Notes: generated from the letters alone by a model not told the origin. A stretch of DNA of 64,000 nt from Wenyingzhuangia gilva (GCF_030519655.1 NZ_JAUMIT010000006.1:62001-126000), one strand, 5' to 3'; shown: positions 26,934 to 36,845, numbered from the stretch's first letter. Numbers and translations: made by a program.

Positions 26934-26969
26934 ATAAAAAAAAGCGACTTAACAGGTCGCTTTTTTTAT
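26934..26969. terminator. Bidirectional terminator
   Basis: GCGAC/GTCGC (26944-26948, 26956-26960) with an A-run before and T7 after, between the converging YeeE and esterase genes. Confidence 0.85.
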
Positions 26970-26972
26970 GTA

Positions 26973-27854
26973 TTATATTTTAGGAGTAATTAGTTTTTCG
27001 CTAACGCCCCATTCGTAAAATCTTTCTATCCAATTGTCAGAGGGTAATCCATGTTTGTTCATACCAAAACCATGTCCACCTTTTGCATACATATGCAATT
27101 CAGCGTTTAAGTTTAATTCTTTCCAAGAACGATATAAATTGATACTTCCCATAGACAATCCTAAAGGATCATCTGAAGCACAAACCACAAATAATGGAGG
27201 TTCATTGTTTTTGGGTTTTTGAACAGGATATTGACTTGTCCATGGATATATTGGTACAATAAAATCAGGTCTGTTTTCAGAAGTGTAGCGGTAAGCAACT
27301 CCCATAGTTACTGCACCACCAGCAGAAAATCCCATCATTCCAATTTTATCAGGCGCTATGTTTAATGAATCGGCATTATCTCTCACATATTTAATGGCAT
27401 TTAAAGCATCTTTAATAGCATAGGGCAGTACCAATTGCACTTTTTGGGATAAGAGCTCCTTATTATTTTTTGCAGTATGTTCATATTCTGCAACCCCATC
27501 ATGTTCGGTGGGAACTAGTCTGTATTTTAATATAATAGCTGTGATCCCTTTATTCACTAACCAATCGGCCACCATAGTTCCTTCGCTTTTAATACTTAAC
27601 GCATACAATCCTCCTCCAGGAGCAATGATTACGGCTGTTCCTGTATTTATGTCTAGAGTAGGTTTGTGTATTTCTATGGTTGGAATTGATACGTTGGTAA
27701 TTACTGGAGTATTCCAGTTTTTTGACATTTCGCTTTTTTCACTTCCTTTCCAAGTAACGTCCGTAACAACATCTGTTGGTAGCTTAATAATTTTTTGAGC
27801 AACTAAGGGAAATGAGAGAATTATAAGGAGGAATGATAGATTTTTTAGTAACAT
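26973..27854 (-). CDS. Secreted alpha/beta-hydrolase esterase (possible acetylxylan esterase)
   Basis: 293 aa. The signal peptide ends PLVAQ (about 20). Alpha/beta-hydrolase of the Abhydrolase_3/BD-FAE type: oxyanion motif IIAPGGGLY (about 74-82), nucleophile GFSAGG (about 177-182), acid near CASDDPLG and catalytic His in GGHGFGM. Placed 8 bases after the Nudix-type xylose regulator and close to xylAB, it probably removes acetyl groups from xylan or xylo-oligosaccharides; this substrate is inferred from context. Confidence 0.8.
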   Translation of the reverse strand: MLLKNLSFLLIILSFPLVAQKIIKLPTDVVTDVTWKGSEKSEMSKNWNTPVITNVSIPTIEIHKPTLDINTGTAVIIAPGGGLYALSIKSEGTMVADWLVNKGITAIILKYRLVPTEHDGVAEYEHTAKNNKELLSQKVQLVLPYAIKDALNAIKYVRDNADSLNIAPDKIGMMGFSAGGAVTMGVAYRYTSENRPDFIVPIYPWTSQYPVQKPKNNEPPLFVVCASDDPLGLSMGSINLYRSWKELNLNAELHMYAKGGHGFGMNKHGLPSDNWIERFYEWGVSEKLITPKI

Positions 27855-27861
27855 TTTTTAC

Positions 27862-28527
27862 CTACAAGTTAAAATAAAATCCTTCTTCTTTTAGCTTTTC
27901 GTAAATATTTTCATCAAATCTATATAGTTTGGCAGGTTTATGAGCTACGTTTTCTTGCTTTTTACCTGTGTCAATTAATAGTTTCATTTGATTTATTTTA
28001 GTTCTAAAATTACGCTTATTAAGTTCCATTTGTAAAATAGCTTCATATAATTGTTGCAAATTTGTCAAACTAAATTTTTCTGGTAATAAATTAAAACCAA
28101 TAGGCTCAGTACGCACCCTTCTTTTTAATCTTTTATGAGCAATAGCGATAATTTCTTTATGATCAAAAGCAAGTTTTGGCAAAGAATCTATATCGCACCA
28201 TTCTAATTTTTCTGCAGTGTAACCAGCTTGTGGTGTGTAATGTTCTATGTTGATTAAAGCGTAATAACTAATCGTAATGACTCTTTTTCCGGGATACCTA
28301 TCTATTTCCCCAAACGCTCTAATTTGTTCTAAATAAATATTTTCTAAAGAGGTTAACTCTTTTAAAGTGTTTTGAGCGCTAGCATAAATACTAACTTCTG
28401 AATCTAAAAAATCACCAGGCAGAGCCATCAATCCTTTTTGAGGTTCATTGTTACGTTTTATTAATAACACTTTTAATTTTTCATCTTTAAAACCAAAGAT
28501 CACACAGTCAACAGAGTTATAAATCAT
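27862..28527 (-). CDS. Nudix-type transcriptional regulator (NrtR-like; probable xylose repressor)
   Basis: 221 aa. The N-terminal Nudix fold (about 5-135) has a degenerate Nudix box: PGDFLDSEVS then LKELTSLE, lacking the REXXEE catalytic residues, so it should bind a ligand rather than hydrolyse. The C-terminal winged helix is about 140-221. NrtR-like regulators with lost catalysis control pentose use in Bacteroidota. It is divergent from xylB, with two dyads CTTAGTTTA-N5-TAAACTAAG between them, and is probably auto-regulated. The ligand is likely a xylose metabolite (inferred). Confidence 0.85.
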   Translation of the reverse strand: MIYNSVDCVIFGFKDEKLKVLLIKRNNEPQKGLMALPGDFLDSEVSIYASAQNTLKELTSLENIYLEQIRAFGEIDRYPGKRVITISYYALINIEHYTPQAGYTAEKLEWCDIDSLPKLAFDHKEIIAIAHKRLKRRVRTEPIGFNLLPEKFSLTNLQQLYEAILQMELNKRNFRTKINQMKLLIDTGKKQENVAHKPAKLYRFDENIYEKLKEEGFYFNL

Positions 28528-28581
28528 TCTAAGATTATTAAAGGTTTTTGTATAGAATAGCTGTAAAGATAAAAAAATACA

Positions 28582-28664
28582 GATAGTTTTAAAAATAAAC
28601 TAAGTCTTTGTTTGTGATGTAAAAATTACTCTATATATTTGCTTAGTTTAATTAGTAAACTAAG
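28582..28664 (+). promoter_or_regulatory. xylB promoter with two operator dyads
   Basis: A perfect dyad CTTAGTTTA-N5-TAAACTAAG lies at 28642-28664; an imperfect second copy lies at 28582-28604 (right arm exact, left arm 6 of 9), 60 bp upstream. The promoter is between them: TTTG 28611-28614, then TATATTTG 28634-28641 (19-base spacer). The perfect dyad covers the start site, so it suits a repressor; two sites six helical turns apart could allow looping. Confidence 0.75.
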
Positions 28665-28698
28665 TTTCGTTTTAATAAGTAATTATAAAATATAAATT

Positions 28699-30183
28699 AT
28701 GCTGTTAATAGGTTATGATTTAGGAAGTTCATCAGTTAAAGCTTCTTTGGTTGATAGCAAAACAAAAAAAGTTATAGCCATGGCTCAATATCCTGAGCGT
28801 GAAATGCTTATTGATGCTCCTAAAGAAAATTGGGCAGAACAACATCCAAATGATTGGTGGGCAAATATTAAGAAAGTAACCCAATTACTTTTTGAAAAGG
28901 TAGCAGACAGCAAGAGTGATGTAGTGGCTATTGGAATTGCATATCAAATGCATGGCTTGGTTACTTTAACACAAGAAAACGAACCTGCTAGACCAGCAAT
29001 TATTTGGTGTGATAGTAGAGCTGTAGAAGTTGGAAATAAAGCTTTTAAAGAAATAGGAGAAAAAAAATGTTTAGAAAGTTTATTAAATTCTCCAGGAAAT
29101 TTCACAGCATCTAAATTAAAATGGATTCAAGAAAATGAACCAGAGATTTACAAAACGATCAAAAAAATAATGTTACCTGGTGATTTTATTGCTTATAAAT
29201 TCACAGGAAAACATACCACTACGAATACTGGATTGTCTGAGGGGATTTTTTGGGATTTTAAGAAAGAGCAATTAAGTGAAACTATTATGAATCATTATGG
29301 TTTTGAGGCTAATTTAATTCCAGAAATAGTTCCTGTATTTGCTAATCAAGGACAAATAACCGCTGAAATGGCTGCTGAGTTTGGATTCAACCCTAATGCT
29401 GTGGTTTCTTATAGAGCAGGAGATCAGCCAAATAATGCCTTTTCTTTAAATGTTTTAAAACCAGGTGAAATAGCTGCTACTGGAGGTACCTCTGGAGTAG
29501 TTTATGGAGTGGTAGACCAGCTAAAATATGATCCAGAAAATAGAGTAAATACATTTGCGCATATCAATCATACCCAAGAAGAAAGAAGATTAGGAGTCCT
29601 TTTATGTATCAACGGAACGGGAAGTGCTTATGCTTGGTTAAGAAATAACTTAGCAGCAGATAAAGACTATTTTGAGTTAGAAGCTTTAGCATCATCTGTA
29701 GAAGTTGGAGCTAACGGATTGTCATTTTTACCTTTTGGTAATGGAGCAGAACGTATGTTGCAAAACAAAATTATCGGAGCTCAGTTTGATGGTTTACAGT
29801 TTACCAAACATAAATTGGCTCATATGGTAAGAGCTTGTTTAGAAGGAATTGCTTTTTCTTTTGTTTACGGAATTAGATGTATGAAAGACTTAGGATTGTC
29901 TCCAAGTGTAATAAAAGTAGGAAGTGATAACATGTTTCAGTCTAAAATTTTTGCCACAACGATTGCTACCTTAACAAATGCGGAGATTCAGGTTAAAGAA
30001 ACCAATGGAGCTGTTGGAGCAGCTATTGGAGCAGGTTACGGAGCAGGAGAAATAGCAAGTTTAGAAGAAGCTTTTGTAGAGGAAAATATCATCAAAACAT
30101 ATCAAGCAGACTCATCAAAATTAGAAGCTTATAATAAAGCTTACGATAAGTGGCTAACCTCATTAGAAATAAAAATAAAATAA
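28699..30183 (+). CDS. xylB: Xylulokinase (FGGY family)
   Basis: 494 aa. FGGY carbohydrate kinase: N-terminal phosphate loop [18 protein letters not shown] substrate motif (YQMHGLV, about 95) and the [11 protein letters not shown] segment, where the Asp is the likely catalytic base. It phosphorylates D-xylulose to xylulose 5-phosphate in the cytosol. It comes first in the operon, 11 bases before xylA, under the Nudix-regulator dyads. Confidence 0.92.
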   Translation: MLLIGYDLGSSSVKASLVDSKTKKVIAMAQYPEREMLIDAPKENWAEQHPNDWWANIKKVTQLLFEKVADSKSDVVAIGIAYQMHGLVTLTQENEPARPAIIWCDSRAVEVGNKAFKEIGEKKCLESLLNSPGNFTASKLKWIQENEPEIYKTIKKIMLPGDFIAYKFTGKHTTTNTGLSEGIFWDFKKEQLSETIMNHYGFEANLIPEIVPVFANQGQITAEMAAEFGFNPNAVVSYRAGDQPNNAFSLNVLKPGEIAATGGTSGVVYGVVDQLKYDPENRVNTFAHINHTQEERRLGVLLCINGTGSAYAWLRNNLAADKDYFELEALASSVEVGANGLSFLPFGNGAERMLQNKIIGAQFDGLQFTKHKLAHMVRACLEGIAFSFVYGIRCMKDLGLSPSVIKVGSDNMFQSKIFATTIATLTNAEIQVKETNGAVGAAIGAGYGAGEIASLEEAFVEENIIKTYQADSSKLEAYNKAYDKWLTSLEIKIK

Positions 30184-30194
30184 TATATCATATC

Positions 30195-31526
30195 ATGTCA
30201 AAATTAACCATAGGAAACAAAGAATATTTCCCAGGAATTGGAGAAATTAAGTTTGAAGGTAAGGAATCTAAAAATCCTTTAGCGTATAAGTATTATAATC
30301 CAGATCAGGTAGTGGCAGGAAAAACAATGAGAGAACACTTTAAGTTTTCTATTGCTTACTGGCATACTTTCTGTGGACAAGGTTCTGATCCTTTTGGACC
30401 AGGAACTCAAAATTTTGAATGGGATCAAAACCCAGATCCAATTCAGGCTGCAAAAGACAAAGCAGATGCGGCTTTTGAATTTATTACTAAAATGGGATTT
30501 GATTATTACTGTTTCCATGATATCGATTTAATTCAAGAAGGAGATTCTTTTGAAGAGTTAGAGGCAAGGTTAAAAATAATTGTTCCTTATTTAAAAAAGA
30601 AACAAGAAGAAAGCGGTGTAAAATTATTATGGGGAACAGCCAACTGTTTTTCTAATCCACGTTACATGAACGGAGCAGCAACTAACCCAAATTTTGATGT
30701 AGTAGCAAGAGCTGGAGCACAAATTAAATTGGCTTTAGATGCTACCATGGAATTAGGTGGAGAAAATTATGTGTTCTGGGGAGGTCGTGAAGGTTACATG
30801 TCTTTATTAAATACTGATATGGGACGTGAATTAAATCACATGGGACAATTTTTAGGATTGGCTAAAGATTATGCAAGAGGAAAAGGATTTAAAGGAAATT
30901 TCTTTATTGAGCCTAAGCCTATGGAACCAACAAAACATCAGTATGATTTTGATGCTGCAACTGTAATTGGTTTCTTAAACAAGCATGGTTTACAAGATGA
31001 TTTTAAAATCAACTTAGAAGTAAATCACGCAACTTTGGCAAGTCACACCATGCAACATGAAATGGATGTGGCTGCACAAGCCGGAATGTTAGGTAGTATT
31101 GATGCTAACCGTGGAGACTACCAAAACGGATGGGATACAGATCAATTCCCGAACAATATTCAAGAAACTGCAGAAGCCATGTTGGTTTTCTTAAAAGCTG
31201 GTGGATTACAAGGAGGTGGAGTTAACTTTGATGCTAAAATTAGGAGAAACTCTACAGATTTAGAGGATGCTTTCTTAGCTCACATTGGTGGTGCTGATAC
31301 GTTTGCAAGAGGGTTGTTGGTTGCTGATAAAATCATTAGAGAATCTCAATACGAAGCTTTAAGAGCAAAACGTTATGCCTCTTTTGATAGTGGAAATGGA
31401 AAAGCTTTTGAAGAAGGTAAATTAACTTTTGAAGATTTTTATAGGATAGCAAAAGAAAATGGAGAATTACCAAGCATTAGTGGTAAACAAGAATTGTTTG
31501 AAAACATCATTAATGAAAATATATAA
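30195..31526 (+). CDS. xylA: Xylose isomerase
   Basis: 443 aa from ATG 30195 ([13 protein letters not shown]); a longer frame starts inside xylB and is rejected. Class II xylose isomerase with the [14 protein letters not shown] motif, VFWGGREGY and [18 protein letters not shown] metal-binding segment. It converts D-xylose to D-xylulose in the cytosol, feeding XylB. A palindromic terminator lies about 100 bases downstream. No xylose transporter is in the window. Confidence 0.97.
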   Translation: MSKLTIGNKEYFPGIGEIKFEGKESKNPLAYKYYNPDQVVAGKTMREHFKFSIAYWHTFCGQGSDPFGPGTQNFEWDQNPDPIQAAKDKADAAFEFITKMGFDYYCFHDIDLIQEGDSFEELEARLKIIVPYLKKKQEESGVKLLWGTANCFSNPRYMNGAATNPNFDVVARAGAQIKLALDATMELGGENYVFWGGREGYMSLLNTDMGRELNHMGQFLGLAKDYARGKGFKGNFFIEPKPMEPTKHQYDFDAATVIGFLNKHGLQDDFKINLEVNHATLASHTMQHEMDVAAQAGMLGSIDANRGDYQNGWDTDQFPNNIQETAEAMLVFLKAGGLQGGGVNFDAKIRRNSTDLEDAFLAHIGGADTFARGLLVADKIIRESQYEALRAKRYASFDSGNGKAFEEGKLTFEDFYRIAKENGELPSISGKQELFENIINENI

Positions 31527-31627
31527 GTCTTTCGGATAAAAAATATTTTATCATTATTTACAAAATAGGTGTTGGTTAATAGTTTTTCCTGTTTAAATAA
31601 TTTAGAAAGATAGTTTAGTTAGTTTTT

Positions 31628-31658
31628 CCCTTCTCTTTTAAAAGAGAAGGGATTTTTT
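31628..31658. terminator. Terminator between xylA and rlmF
   Basis: A perfect 24-bp palindrome (arm CCCTTCTCTTTT, 31628-31651) followed by T7, between convergent genes. Confidence 0.88.
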
Positions 31659-32506
31659 TATTGATATCTCCAAGCGATAAATCTGCTTTTTTTGTTTCCT
31701 TGTTCCATGTCTACAATTTTAACCTCAAGAGGCATGGTTTTGTTAATGGCTCTTTTAATATTCTTTAAATTTTCTTTTTGAGAAACCAAGCTGGTAAACC
31801 ATCCTACTTGATTTTTAAACTGTACACTTTCTATAGCCATTTTTTTTATAAAAGCTTCTTCACCGCCTTTATACCATAGCTCATTAGCTTCTCCACCAAA
31901 ATTCAACTTTTCAGTATTTTCTAGTTTTAAATTTTTATTTTTCTTTTCATTTTTTTGTGCTGCCTCAAAAGCATTTTTATAAAAAGGCGGATTACAGACG
32001 ATTACATCAAAATAATCACTAGCTTGTATAATATTCTCCAAAATGGAGTTTTTAAATTGTTGAGATCTTAATTCAATGGTCTCTAAAATTTTATTCTTGT
32101 CAATAATAAGTTGGGCATTTTCTAAAGAGGTTTTATCTACCTCACTTGCGGTACATTTCCAGTTAAAATGACAAGTTCCTAAAATGGGGTAAATAAGATT
32201 TGCACCTGTTCCTATATCTAATAAATGAACATCACTCTTTTGTTCAAGTAAATCTTTTATATATAAAAGATAATCCAATCTTCCTGGAATGGGAGGGCAA
32301 AGATTTTTCTCTGGAATGTCCCAGTATTTTAACTGATAATGTTGCTTTAGCAAAGCTTTGTTTAATTCCTTAACAGCTTTATTGTTTCCGAATTTAATAG
32401 TTTCTGTTCCGTATTCGTTGGTAAATACGTAGGGTTTTAAATCTGGATGAATTTTTATGAGTTCATCAAAATGATAAGCTCTTTGAAAAGGGTTTTGTGG
32501 ATGCAT
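31658..32506 (-). CDS. rlmF: 23S rRNA (adenine-1618-N6)-methyltransferase
   Basis: 282 aa, the usual length. SAM-dependent methyltransferase fold with LLDIGTGANLIYPILG (motif I, about 95-110) and the N6-adenine motif NPPF (VIVCNPPFYK). The N-terminal NPFQRAYHFDELI is characteristic of RlmF. It methylates A1618 of 23S rRNA. It is a stand-alone gene convergent with xylA. Confidence 0.92.
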   Translation of the reverse strand: MHPQNPFQRAYHFDELIKIHPDLKPYVFTNEYGTETIKFGNNKAVKELNKALLKQHYQLKYWDIPEKNLCPPIPGRLDYLLYIKDLLEQKSDVHLLDIGTGANLIYPILGTCHFNWKCTASEVDKTSLENAQLIIDKNKILETIELRSQQFKNSILENIIQASDYFDVIVCNPPFYKNAFEAAQKNEKKNKNLKLENTEKLNFGGEANELWYKGGEEAFIKKMAIESVQFKNQVGWFTSLVSQKENLKNIKRAINKTMPLEVKIVDMEQGNKKSRFIAWRYQ

Positions 32507-32651
32507 AATGATTTTTAATCTATACCAAATGTAGTCATTATATATACTACTTGTTAACCCTTAAATAGCGTTAATATTGTAGTATGAAACATAAAAGATA
32601 AAAAAATCTTTTATTATGATTTTTGTCATAGTCTTAGCTGTAAATGCACCC

Positions 32652-32659
32652 TAAATTTG
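32652..32659 (+). promoter_or_regulatory. -7 box of the YceI/porin genes
   Basis: TAAATTTG matches TAnnTTTG 21 bases before the ATG at 32681. A TTTG at 32622-32625 is rather far (26 bases) for a -33 element. Confidence 0.5.
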
Positions 32660-32680
32660 TTCATATAAAAACAATTAAAC

Positions 32681-33253
32681 ATGTATAAAAAAAGTAAAAT
32701 ATTAGTAATGTCTTTATTGTTCGGATTGTGCATTGGTGTATATGGGCAAGAATATAAAGTACAAAAAGAGGGTAGTAATATTAAAGTGTTGGGAACTTCT
32801 ACCGTGCATGATTGGCACGAGGATGTAGAAAAATTTTCGAGTACACTAACTATTAAGAATACAGAACTTTTTGAAATTTCAGCTTTAGAGTTAAAGGTAA
32901 TAGCAGAAAGTTTAGAAAGCGGAAAGTCTTTAATGAACAAGCTTACTTATGAAGCTTTAAAAACCGACAAGCATCCTAATATTTTATTCTCTTTACTTCA
33001 TCAAGAAAAAGTATCAAAAGTAAAAGATGGAGTTTACAATGTTGAGCTAAAAGGGAATTTAAGCATTGCAGGAGTAAAAAAAGAAATCAAAATCAAAGTA
33101 GAAATCATACAAATGGCATCAGAAATAATTTTAAAAGGTAGTAAAACTATTAAAATGACTGATTTTGGAATGGAACCTCCAAAAGCCATGTTTGGTACTA
33201 TTAAAACAGGAGATGAAGTAACAATAGAATTTAAAACAATTTATAAAAATTAA
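32681..33253 (+). CDS. YceI-family periplasmic lipid-binding-like protein
   Basis: 190 aa. The signal peptide ends VYGQ (about 23). YceI-like beta-barrel: GTSTVHDWHEDVEKF near the N-terminus and an ALKTDKHPNILF core motif. Family proteins bind polyisoprenoid-like lipids in the periplasm; cargo and role here are unknown. It lies 4 bases before a barrel porin gene and is one of two YceI-like genes flanking it. Confidence 0.88.
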   Translation: MYKKSKILVMSLLFGLCIGVYGQEYKVQKEGSNIKVLGTSTVHDWHEDVEKFSSTLTIKNTELFEISALELKVIAESLESGKSLMNKLTYEALKTDKHPNILFSLLHQEKVSKVKDGVYNVELKGNLSIAGVKKEIKIKVEIIQMASEIILKGSKTIKMTDFGMEPPKAMFGTIKTGDEVTIEFKTIYKN

Positions 33254-33257
33254 TATT

Positions 33258-34538
33258 ATGAGAACAATTTTAAAACAAGCAATGTTAGTCGCTGTGATGT
33301 TATTAGGGGTTACAGTATTGGGACAAAATAATAGCAGAGATATAGATAATTTTAAAGATGTAGGAGAAAAAGGTGTGAATGTTTTTGAAGCTCCGAAAAC
33401 GCAAGATTATATTTTTGATGGTTTAAAAGTTAGGATTGGAGGATCATCTACCTTACAATTTCAGGGAGTAAATCACGAAAATTCTGGAGCAGTTCCTATT
33501 GTAGAAATTGGAGATAACTTTAACCTTGCCACAGCCAATTTAGATATTGATGTAGCATTGGCTAAAGGTTTAAGAATGCACTTAAGAACTTATTTGTCTT
33601 CCCGTCACCACAACGAACCTTATGTAAAAGGGGGATATTTACAGGTAGATCGACTTGATTTTATTCAAGAAGGTTTGTTTGAAGATATGATGCAATATGT
33701 TACGGTTAAAGTTGGACACATGGAAAATAACTATGGAGATGCTCACTTTAGAAGAACAGACAATGCCATGGCAACTCACAACCCATTTGTAGGAAATTTA
33801 ATTATGGATGCATTTACAACAGAAGTTGGAGCTGAGGTTTATTATAGAAACAATGGTTGGTTAGCAATGGTAGGACTTACCAATGCCAAATTAAATCAAT
33901 CTGTAGAAAATCCAGGAAAAACAAGAGCATCTGTATTGGCAAAAGTTGGTTTTGACAAACAATTGAGCGAAGATTTAAGAGTAAGATTAACAGGATCTGT
34001 TTATCATAACAACAAAGTAGCAAGTTCATATTTATACACAGGAGATAGAGCAGGAGCTAGATACTACTCTGTATTAGATAAAGATGAAGTTGCTTTATCA
34101 CAAGCTGCCAAAGCAGATTTTAGAACAGGTAGATACAATCCAAACTTAAAAAATCAAATTACAGCGTTAATGTTTAACCCTTTTGTAAAATATAAAGGAT
34201 TAGAATTTTTTGGAACAGTAGAACGTTCTTCTGGAAAAATGACAGCTGAAACAAAAGATAGGGTTGCAACTCAACTTGCAGGAGAAATCATTTACAGATT
34301 TGGATCAAATGAAAAATTTTATTTAGGATCTAGATATAACAAAGTATCTGCAGAGGATGCTACTTATGGAGACGTAGATATCGATAGAATTCAAGTTACA
34401 GGAGGAGTATTTTTAACTAATAATATTTTAGCAAAATTAGAATATGTAAACCAAAACTACGAGGGATTTGGAGCTACTAGTGAATATCAAGACGGAAAAT
34501 TTAATGGAATTATGTTAGAGGCTGCTATTAGTTTTTAA
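33258..34538 (+). CDS. Outer-membrane beta-barrel (porin-like) protein
   Basis: 426 aa. The signal peptide ends VLGQ (about 22). The rest alternates hydrophobic and polar residues as in a barrel and ends in Phe (EAAISF), the usual outer-membrane insertion signal. It has a conserved-looking VGHMENNYGDAHFRRTDN segment, reminiscent of OprO/phosphate-selective-type porins. The substrate is not known. It is translationally close to the YceI gene (4 bases) and is followed by a hairpin. Confidence 0.78.
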   Translation: MRTILKQAMLVAVMLLGVTVLGQNNSRDIDNFKDVGEKGVNVFEAPKTQDYIFDGLKVRIGGSSTLQFQGVNHENSGAVPIVEIGDNFNLATANLDIDVALAKGLRMHLRTYLSSRHHNEPYVKGGYLQVDRLDFIQEGLFEDMMQYVTVKVGHMENNYGDAHFRRTDNAMATHNPFVGNLIMDAFTTEVGAEVYYRNNGWLAMVGLTNAKLNQSVENPGKTRASVLAKVGFDKQLSEDLRVRLTGSVYHNNKVASSYLYTGDRAGARYYSVLDKDEVALSQAAKADFRTGRYNPNLKNQITALMFNPFVKYKGLEFFGTVERSSGKMTAETKDRVATQLAGEIIYRFGSNEKFYLGSRYNKVSAEDATYGDVDIDRIQVTGGVFLTNNILAKLEYVNQNYEGFGATSEYQDGKFNGIMLEAAISF

Positions 34539-34568
34539 TCAAACAGTAACATTCGTATAGTTGATGAT

Positions 34569-34623
34569 AAATCATGTCTTGATACTTCTAAAAACATATT
34601 AGTAGATTAAGACATGATTTTTT
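34569..34623 (+). terminator. Terminator-like hairpin after the porin gene
   Basis: Perfect arms AAATCATGTCTT (34569-34580) and AAGACATGATTT (34609-34620), then Ts. The 28-base loop can form an inner stem (TACT/AGTA). It separates the porin from the second YceI gene. Confidence 0.7.
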
Positions 34624-34641
34624 AATTTAAAAAACAAAAAC

Positions 34642-35241
34642 ATGAAAAAAATAGTCATCATTTTTACAGTATTTATTTTTTTAAGTTTTAATAATAAAAG
34701 TATCTATAGAACAACATTAGGAGTGCTTCCAGAAAGCGAGATTATTGTTTCTGGAAAATCTAATGTCAATAGTTTTGATTGTGAGTATAAAATACAAGAT
34801 CTATCAAAACCAATTACGGTCTCTTTTAAACAAACAAAGGATGATGAAAATAAAGACCAATTAGAATTTACCAATGCCAAGTTCTATTTAAAAAATAAGT
34901 GTTTTGACTGTGGAAATAATTTAATTAATAAGGATTTTCATAAAATGTTAAAAACGGATGAGTATCCACAAATTTTAATAGCATTATTGTCTGTTTGTGT
35001 TGCCGAGGATGGTTGTAGTGCTTTGGCTACCATGGGAGTTAAAATAGCAGGTATTCATCACGAATATTTAGTGCCTATTCGTTTTTATTACGAGAATCAT
35101 ATTTATGAAGTAGGAGGGGTTATTAATGTAAATCTTGATGATTTTAAAATTAAATCACCCAAAAAAGTATTAGGATTGATTAAAGTTGACAATCATGTAA
35201 AAGTAAATTTAGATTTAAAATTAAAAGAATTAAAACCTTAA
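34642..35241 (+). CDS. YceI-like periplasmic protein, Cys-containing
   Basis: 199 aa with an N-terminal signal peptide or anchor (about 1-20). The YceI-like core has VSGKSNVNSFDCEY near the start and a MLKTDEYPQILIAL motif equivalent to that of the first YceI gene. It has five cysteines (FDCEY, NKCFDCGN, SVCVAEDGC), unlike the Cys-free homologue upstream, so it may be disulfide-bonded or metal-binding. Role unknown; placement suggests it works with the porin. It is convergent with the DUF1853 gene. Confidence 0.75.
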   Translation: MKKIVIIFTVFIFLSFNNKSIYRTTLGVLPESEIIVSGKSNVNSFDCEYKIQDLSKPITVSFKQTKDDENKDQLEFTNAKFYLKNKCFDCGNNLINKDFHKMLKTDEYPQILIALLSVCVAEDGCSALATMGVKIAGIHHEYLVPIRFYYENHIYEVGGVINVNLDDFKIKSPKKVLGLIKVDNHVKVNLDLKLKELKP

Positions 35242-35244
35242 AAT

Positions 35245-36057
35245 TTACCAAAATGTAATAAAAAAACGTTCGTAAATAGTACCTCTTTTAATCCAAACTA
35301 GTGGACTGTGATTTACTGATATTTGCTCTAAAATAATAGGTTTTACATCTACAAAAGGCAACCAATTAGTATTGTGTTTAGGATCTATTAGCCAATCTTG
35401 TTTTATAGGTACATGGTACAATGCCAACGGAAATAAATAATCTATTTCTTTATAACTGATGTAATATCCTTGAATACAATTGTTGTTAATGTGTGGAAAA
35501 GTATGATTCATCAAACTCAACGGAATATACAACTGAGCTTTAAATTGTACAGATTGCTGAATTTTTTTAACGTCTAACCCTTTACTTTTTAACAATTCTT
35601 TACAAATAGGATGATGTAACATTGGAAATTGTTTTTCCTTTAATTTTTTAAGTTTCTGAACCAAAGAATCTTTTAAATTAGGACCCACCCAACGATCCAT
35701 TTCATAAGGAATATCTGTTTTGTACAAGTAAAATTTATAAGTCAATTCTATATGATAAATGCCGGTTGGAGTATCACAAATAAAATCTAACTCACCTAAA
35801 GTTTGATGTTTGTCTACCTGAATTTGAATGTTATTCTCTATAGAAGTATAACCTGGTATAGCTTCGATGTTTTTTTGATAAAAGACTTCTACCAATTTTC
35901 CTAATCGATAATGTTTACTAATATCTATCGTTGAAAAATCAATATTTTCTAGAAAAGGGATGTCTATTTGTGGATATTCAAAAAAAGTACTTTGACTCCA
36001 TAAATTAGGTTGATTTTTAAATCCTTCGTATTGATGTTGTAATTTTTTTAAATCCAT
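35245..36057 (-). CDS. DUF1853-family protein (nuclease-like fold)
   Basis: 270 aa from ATG 36057 (MDLKKLQHQYEG); a longer frame to 36111 is less likely. The family core is visible: LGELDFICDT then YHIELTYKFYLY, i.e. an (E/D)xD...ExxxKF pattern like a PD-(D/E)XK nuclease site. The C-terminal half is less typical. Function unknown in general. It is a single gene, convergent with the YceI gene (4-base gap) and divergent from the two-component system. Confidence 0.8.
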   Translation of the reverse strand: MDLKKLQHQYEGFKNQPNLWSQSTFFEYPQIDIPFLENIDFSTIDISKHYRLGKLVEVFYQKNIEAIPGYTSIENNIQIQVDKHQTLGELDFICDTPTGIYHIELTYKFYLYKTDIPYEMDRWVGPNLKDSLVQKLKKLKEKQFPMLHHPICKELLKSKGLDVKKIQQSVQFKAQLYIPLSLMNHTFPHINNNCIQGYYISYKEIDYLFPLALYHVPIKQDWLIDPKHNTNWLPFVDVKPIILEQISVNHSPLVWIKRGTIYERFFITFW

Positions 36058-36130
36058 AACTGATGAAGTAAAAGTAAAGAAAGAAAAAGGATCTAGACAG
36101 AAATTAAACATAGAAAAAACAACAAAATTA

Positions 36131-36153
36131 TAAAACTAAGGAGATTAGTTTTA
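36131..36153 (+). promoter_or_regulatory. Inverted repeat before the two-component system
   Basis: A perfect dyad TAAAACTAA-N5-TTAGTTTTA ends 11 bases before the response-regulator ATG. It may be an operator or a leader hairpin. Confidence 0.45.
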
Positions 36154-36164
36154 TTTTTACAGGG

Positions 36165-36845
36165 ATGAATATATTAATTATAGAAGACGATTTAACGTTA
36201 AGTCAAAATATTAGCCAGGCTTTACATGCGGAAACCTATCACACAGAGGTAGTGTATGATGGTTTTTTAGCTAAAAGATTGTTGAAAAAAACAGCTTTTG
36301 ATTGTATAATTATGGATATTAATTTACCTGGTAAAAATGGATTTGAATTGTGTAAATATTTTAGACAATTTAACACCACAACACCTGTAATAATGCTAAC
36401 CGCTTTTGGTGAATTAGAAGATAAAATAGAAGGTTTTAATTGTGGAGCAGATGATTACTTAACCAAACCCTTTTATATGAGAGAGTTGATTATTAGAATT
36501 AACGCTTTGTTAAAAAGAAACAAAACTTCATCAAATCAAAATAATACTGTTTTAACAACGGAAGATATTACACTAAATCAATCAACTAAAAAAGTCACAA
36601 GACAAGGAACAGAAATTGTATTGACTCCAAGGGAATATCAAATATTACTTAAGTTGTTAGAAAACAAAGGAGAAATTATTTCTAAATCAGATTTAATTAA
36701 GGAAATATGGGGAACATCTTTTGATACCAATACCAATACGATAGAGGTGTATATTAATTTTTTAAGAAATAAATTAGACAAGCCTTTTGGTAAAAAAACA
36801 ATTAAAACAAAAGTTGGATACGGATATTATTTGGATTTAGAATGA
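36165..36845 (+). CDS. OmpR-family response regulator
   Basis: 226 aa. Receiver domain (1-120; acidic pocket Glu7-Asp8-Asp9, phosphoryl Asp51 in IIMDINLPG, Lys of DDYLTKPF). C-terminal winged helix (about 130-226; TPREYQILLKLLENKGEIISKSDL). Its stop overlaps the start of the sensor kinase by 4 bases, so they are co-translated. The efflux operon begins 70 bases after the kinase and has a direct repeat that suits an OmpR-type regulator. It resembles CusR/CzcR-type metal regulators by position and fold; the signal is unproven. Confidence 0.93.
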   Translation: MNILIIEDDLTLSQNISQALHAETYHTEVVYDGFLAKRLLKKTAFDCIIMDINLPGKNGFELCKYFRQFNTTTPVIMLTAFGELEDKIEGFNCGADDYLTKPFYMRELIIRINALLKRNKTSSNQNNTVLTTEDITLNQSTKKVTRQGTEIVLTPREYQILLKLLENKGEIISKSDLIKEIWGTSFDTNTNTIEVYINFLRNKLDKPFGKKTIKTKVGYGYYLDLE

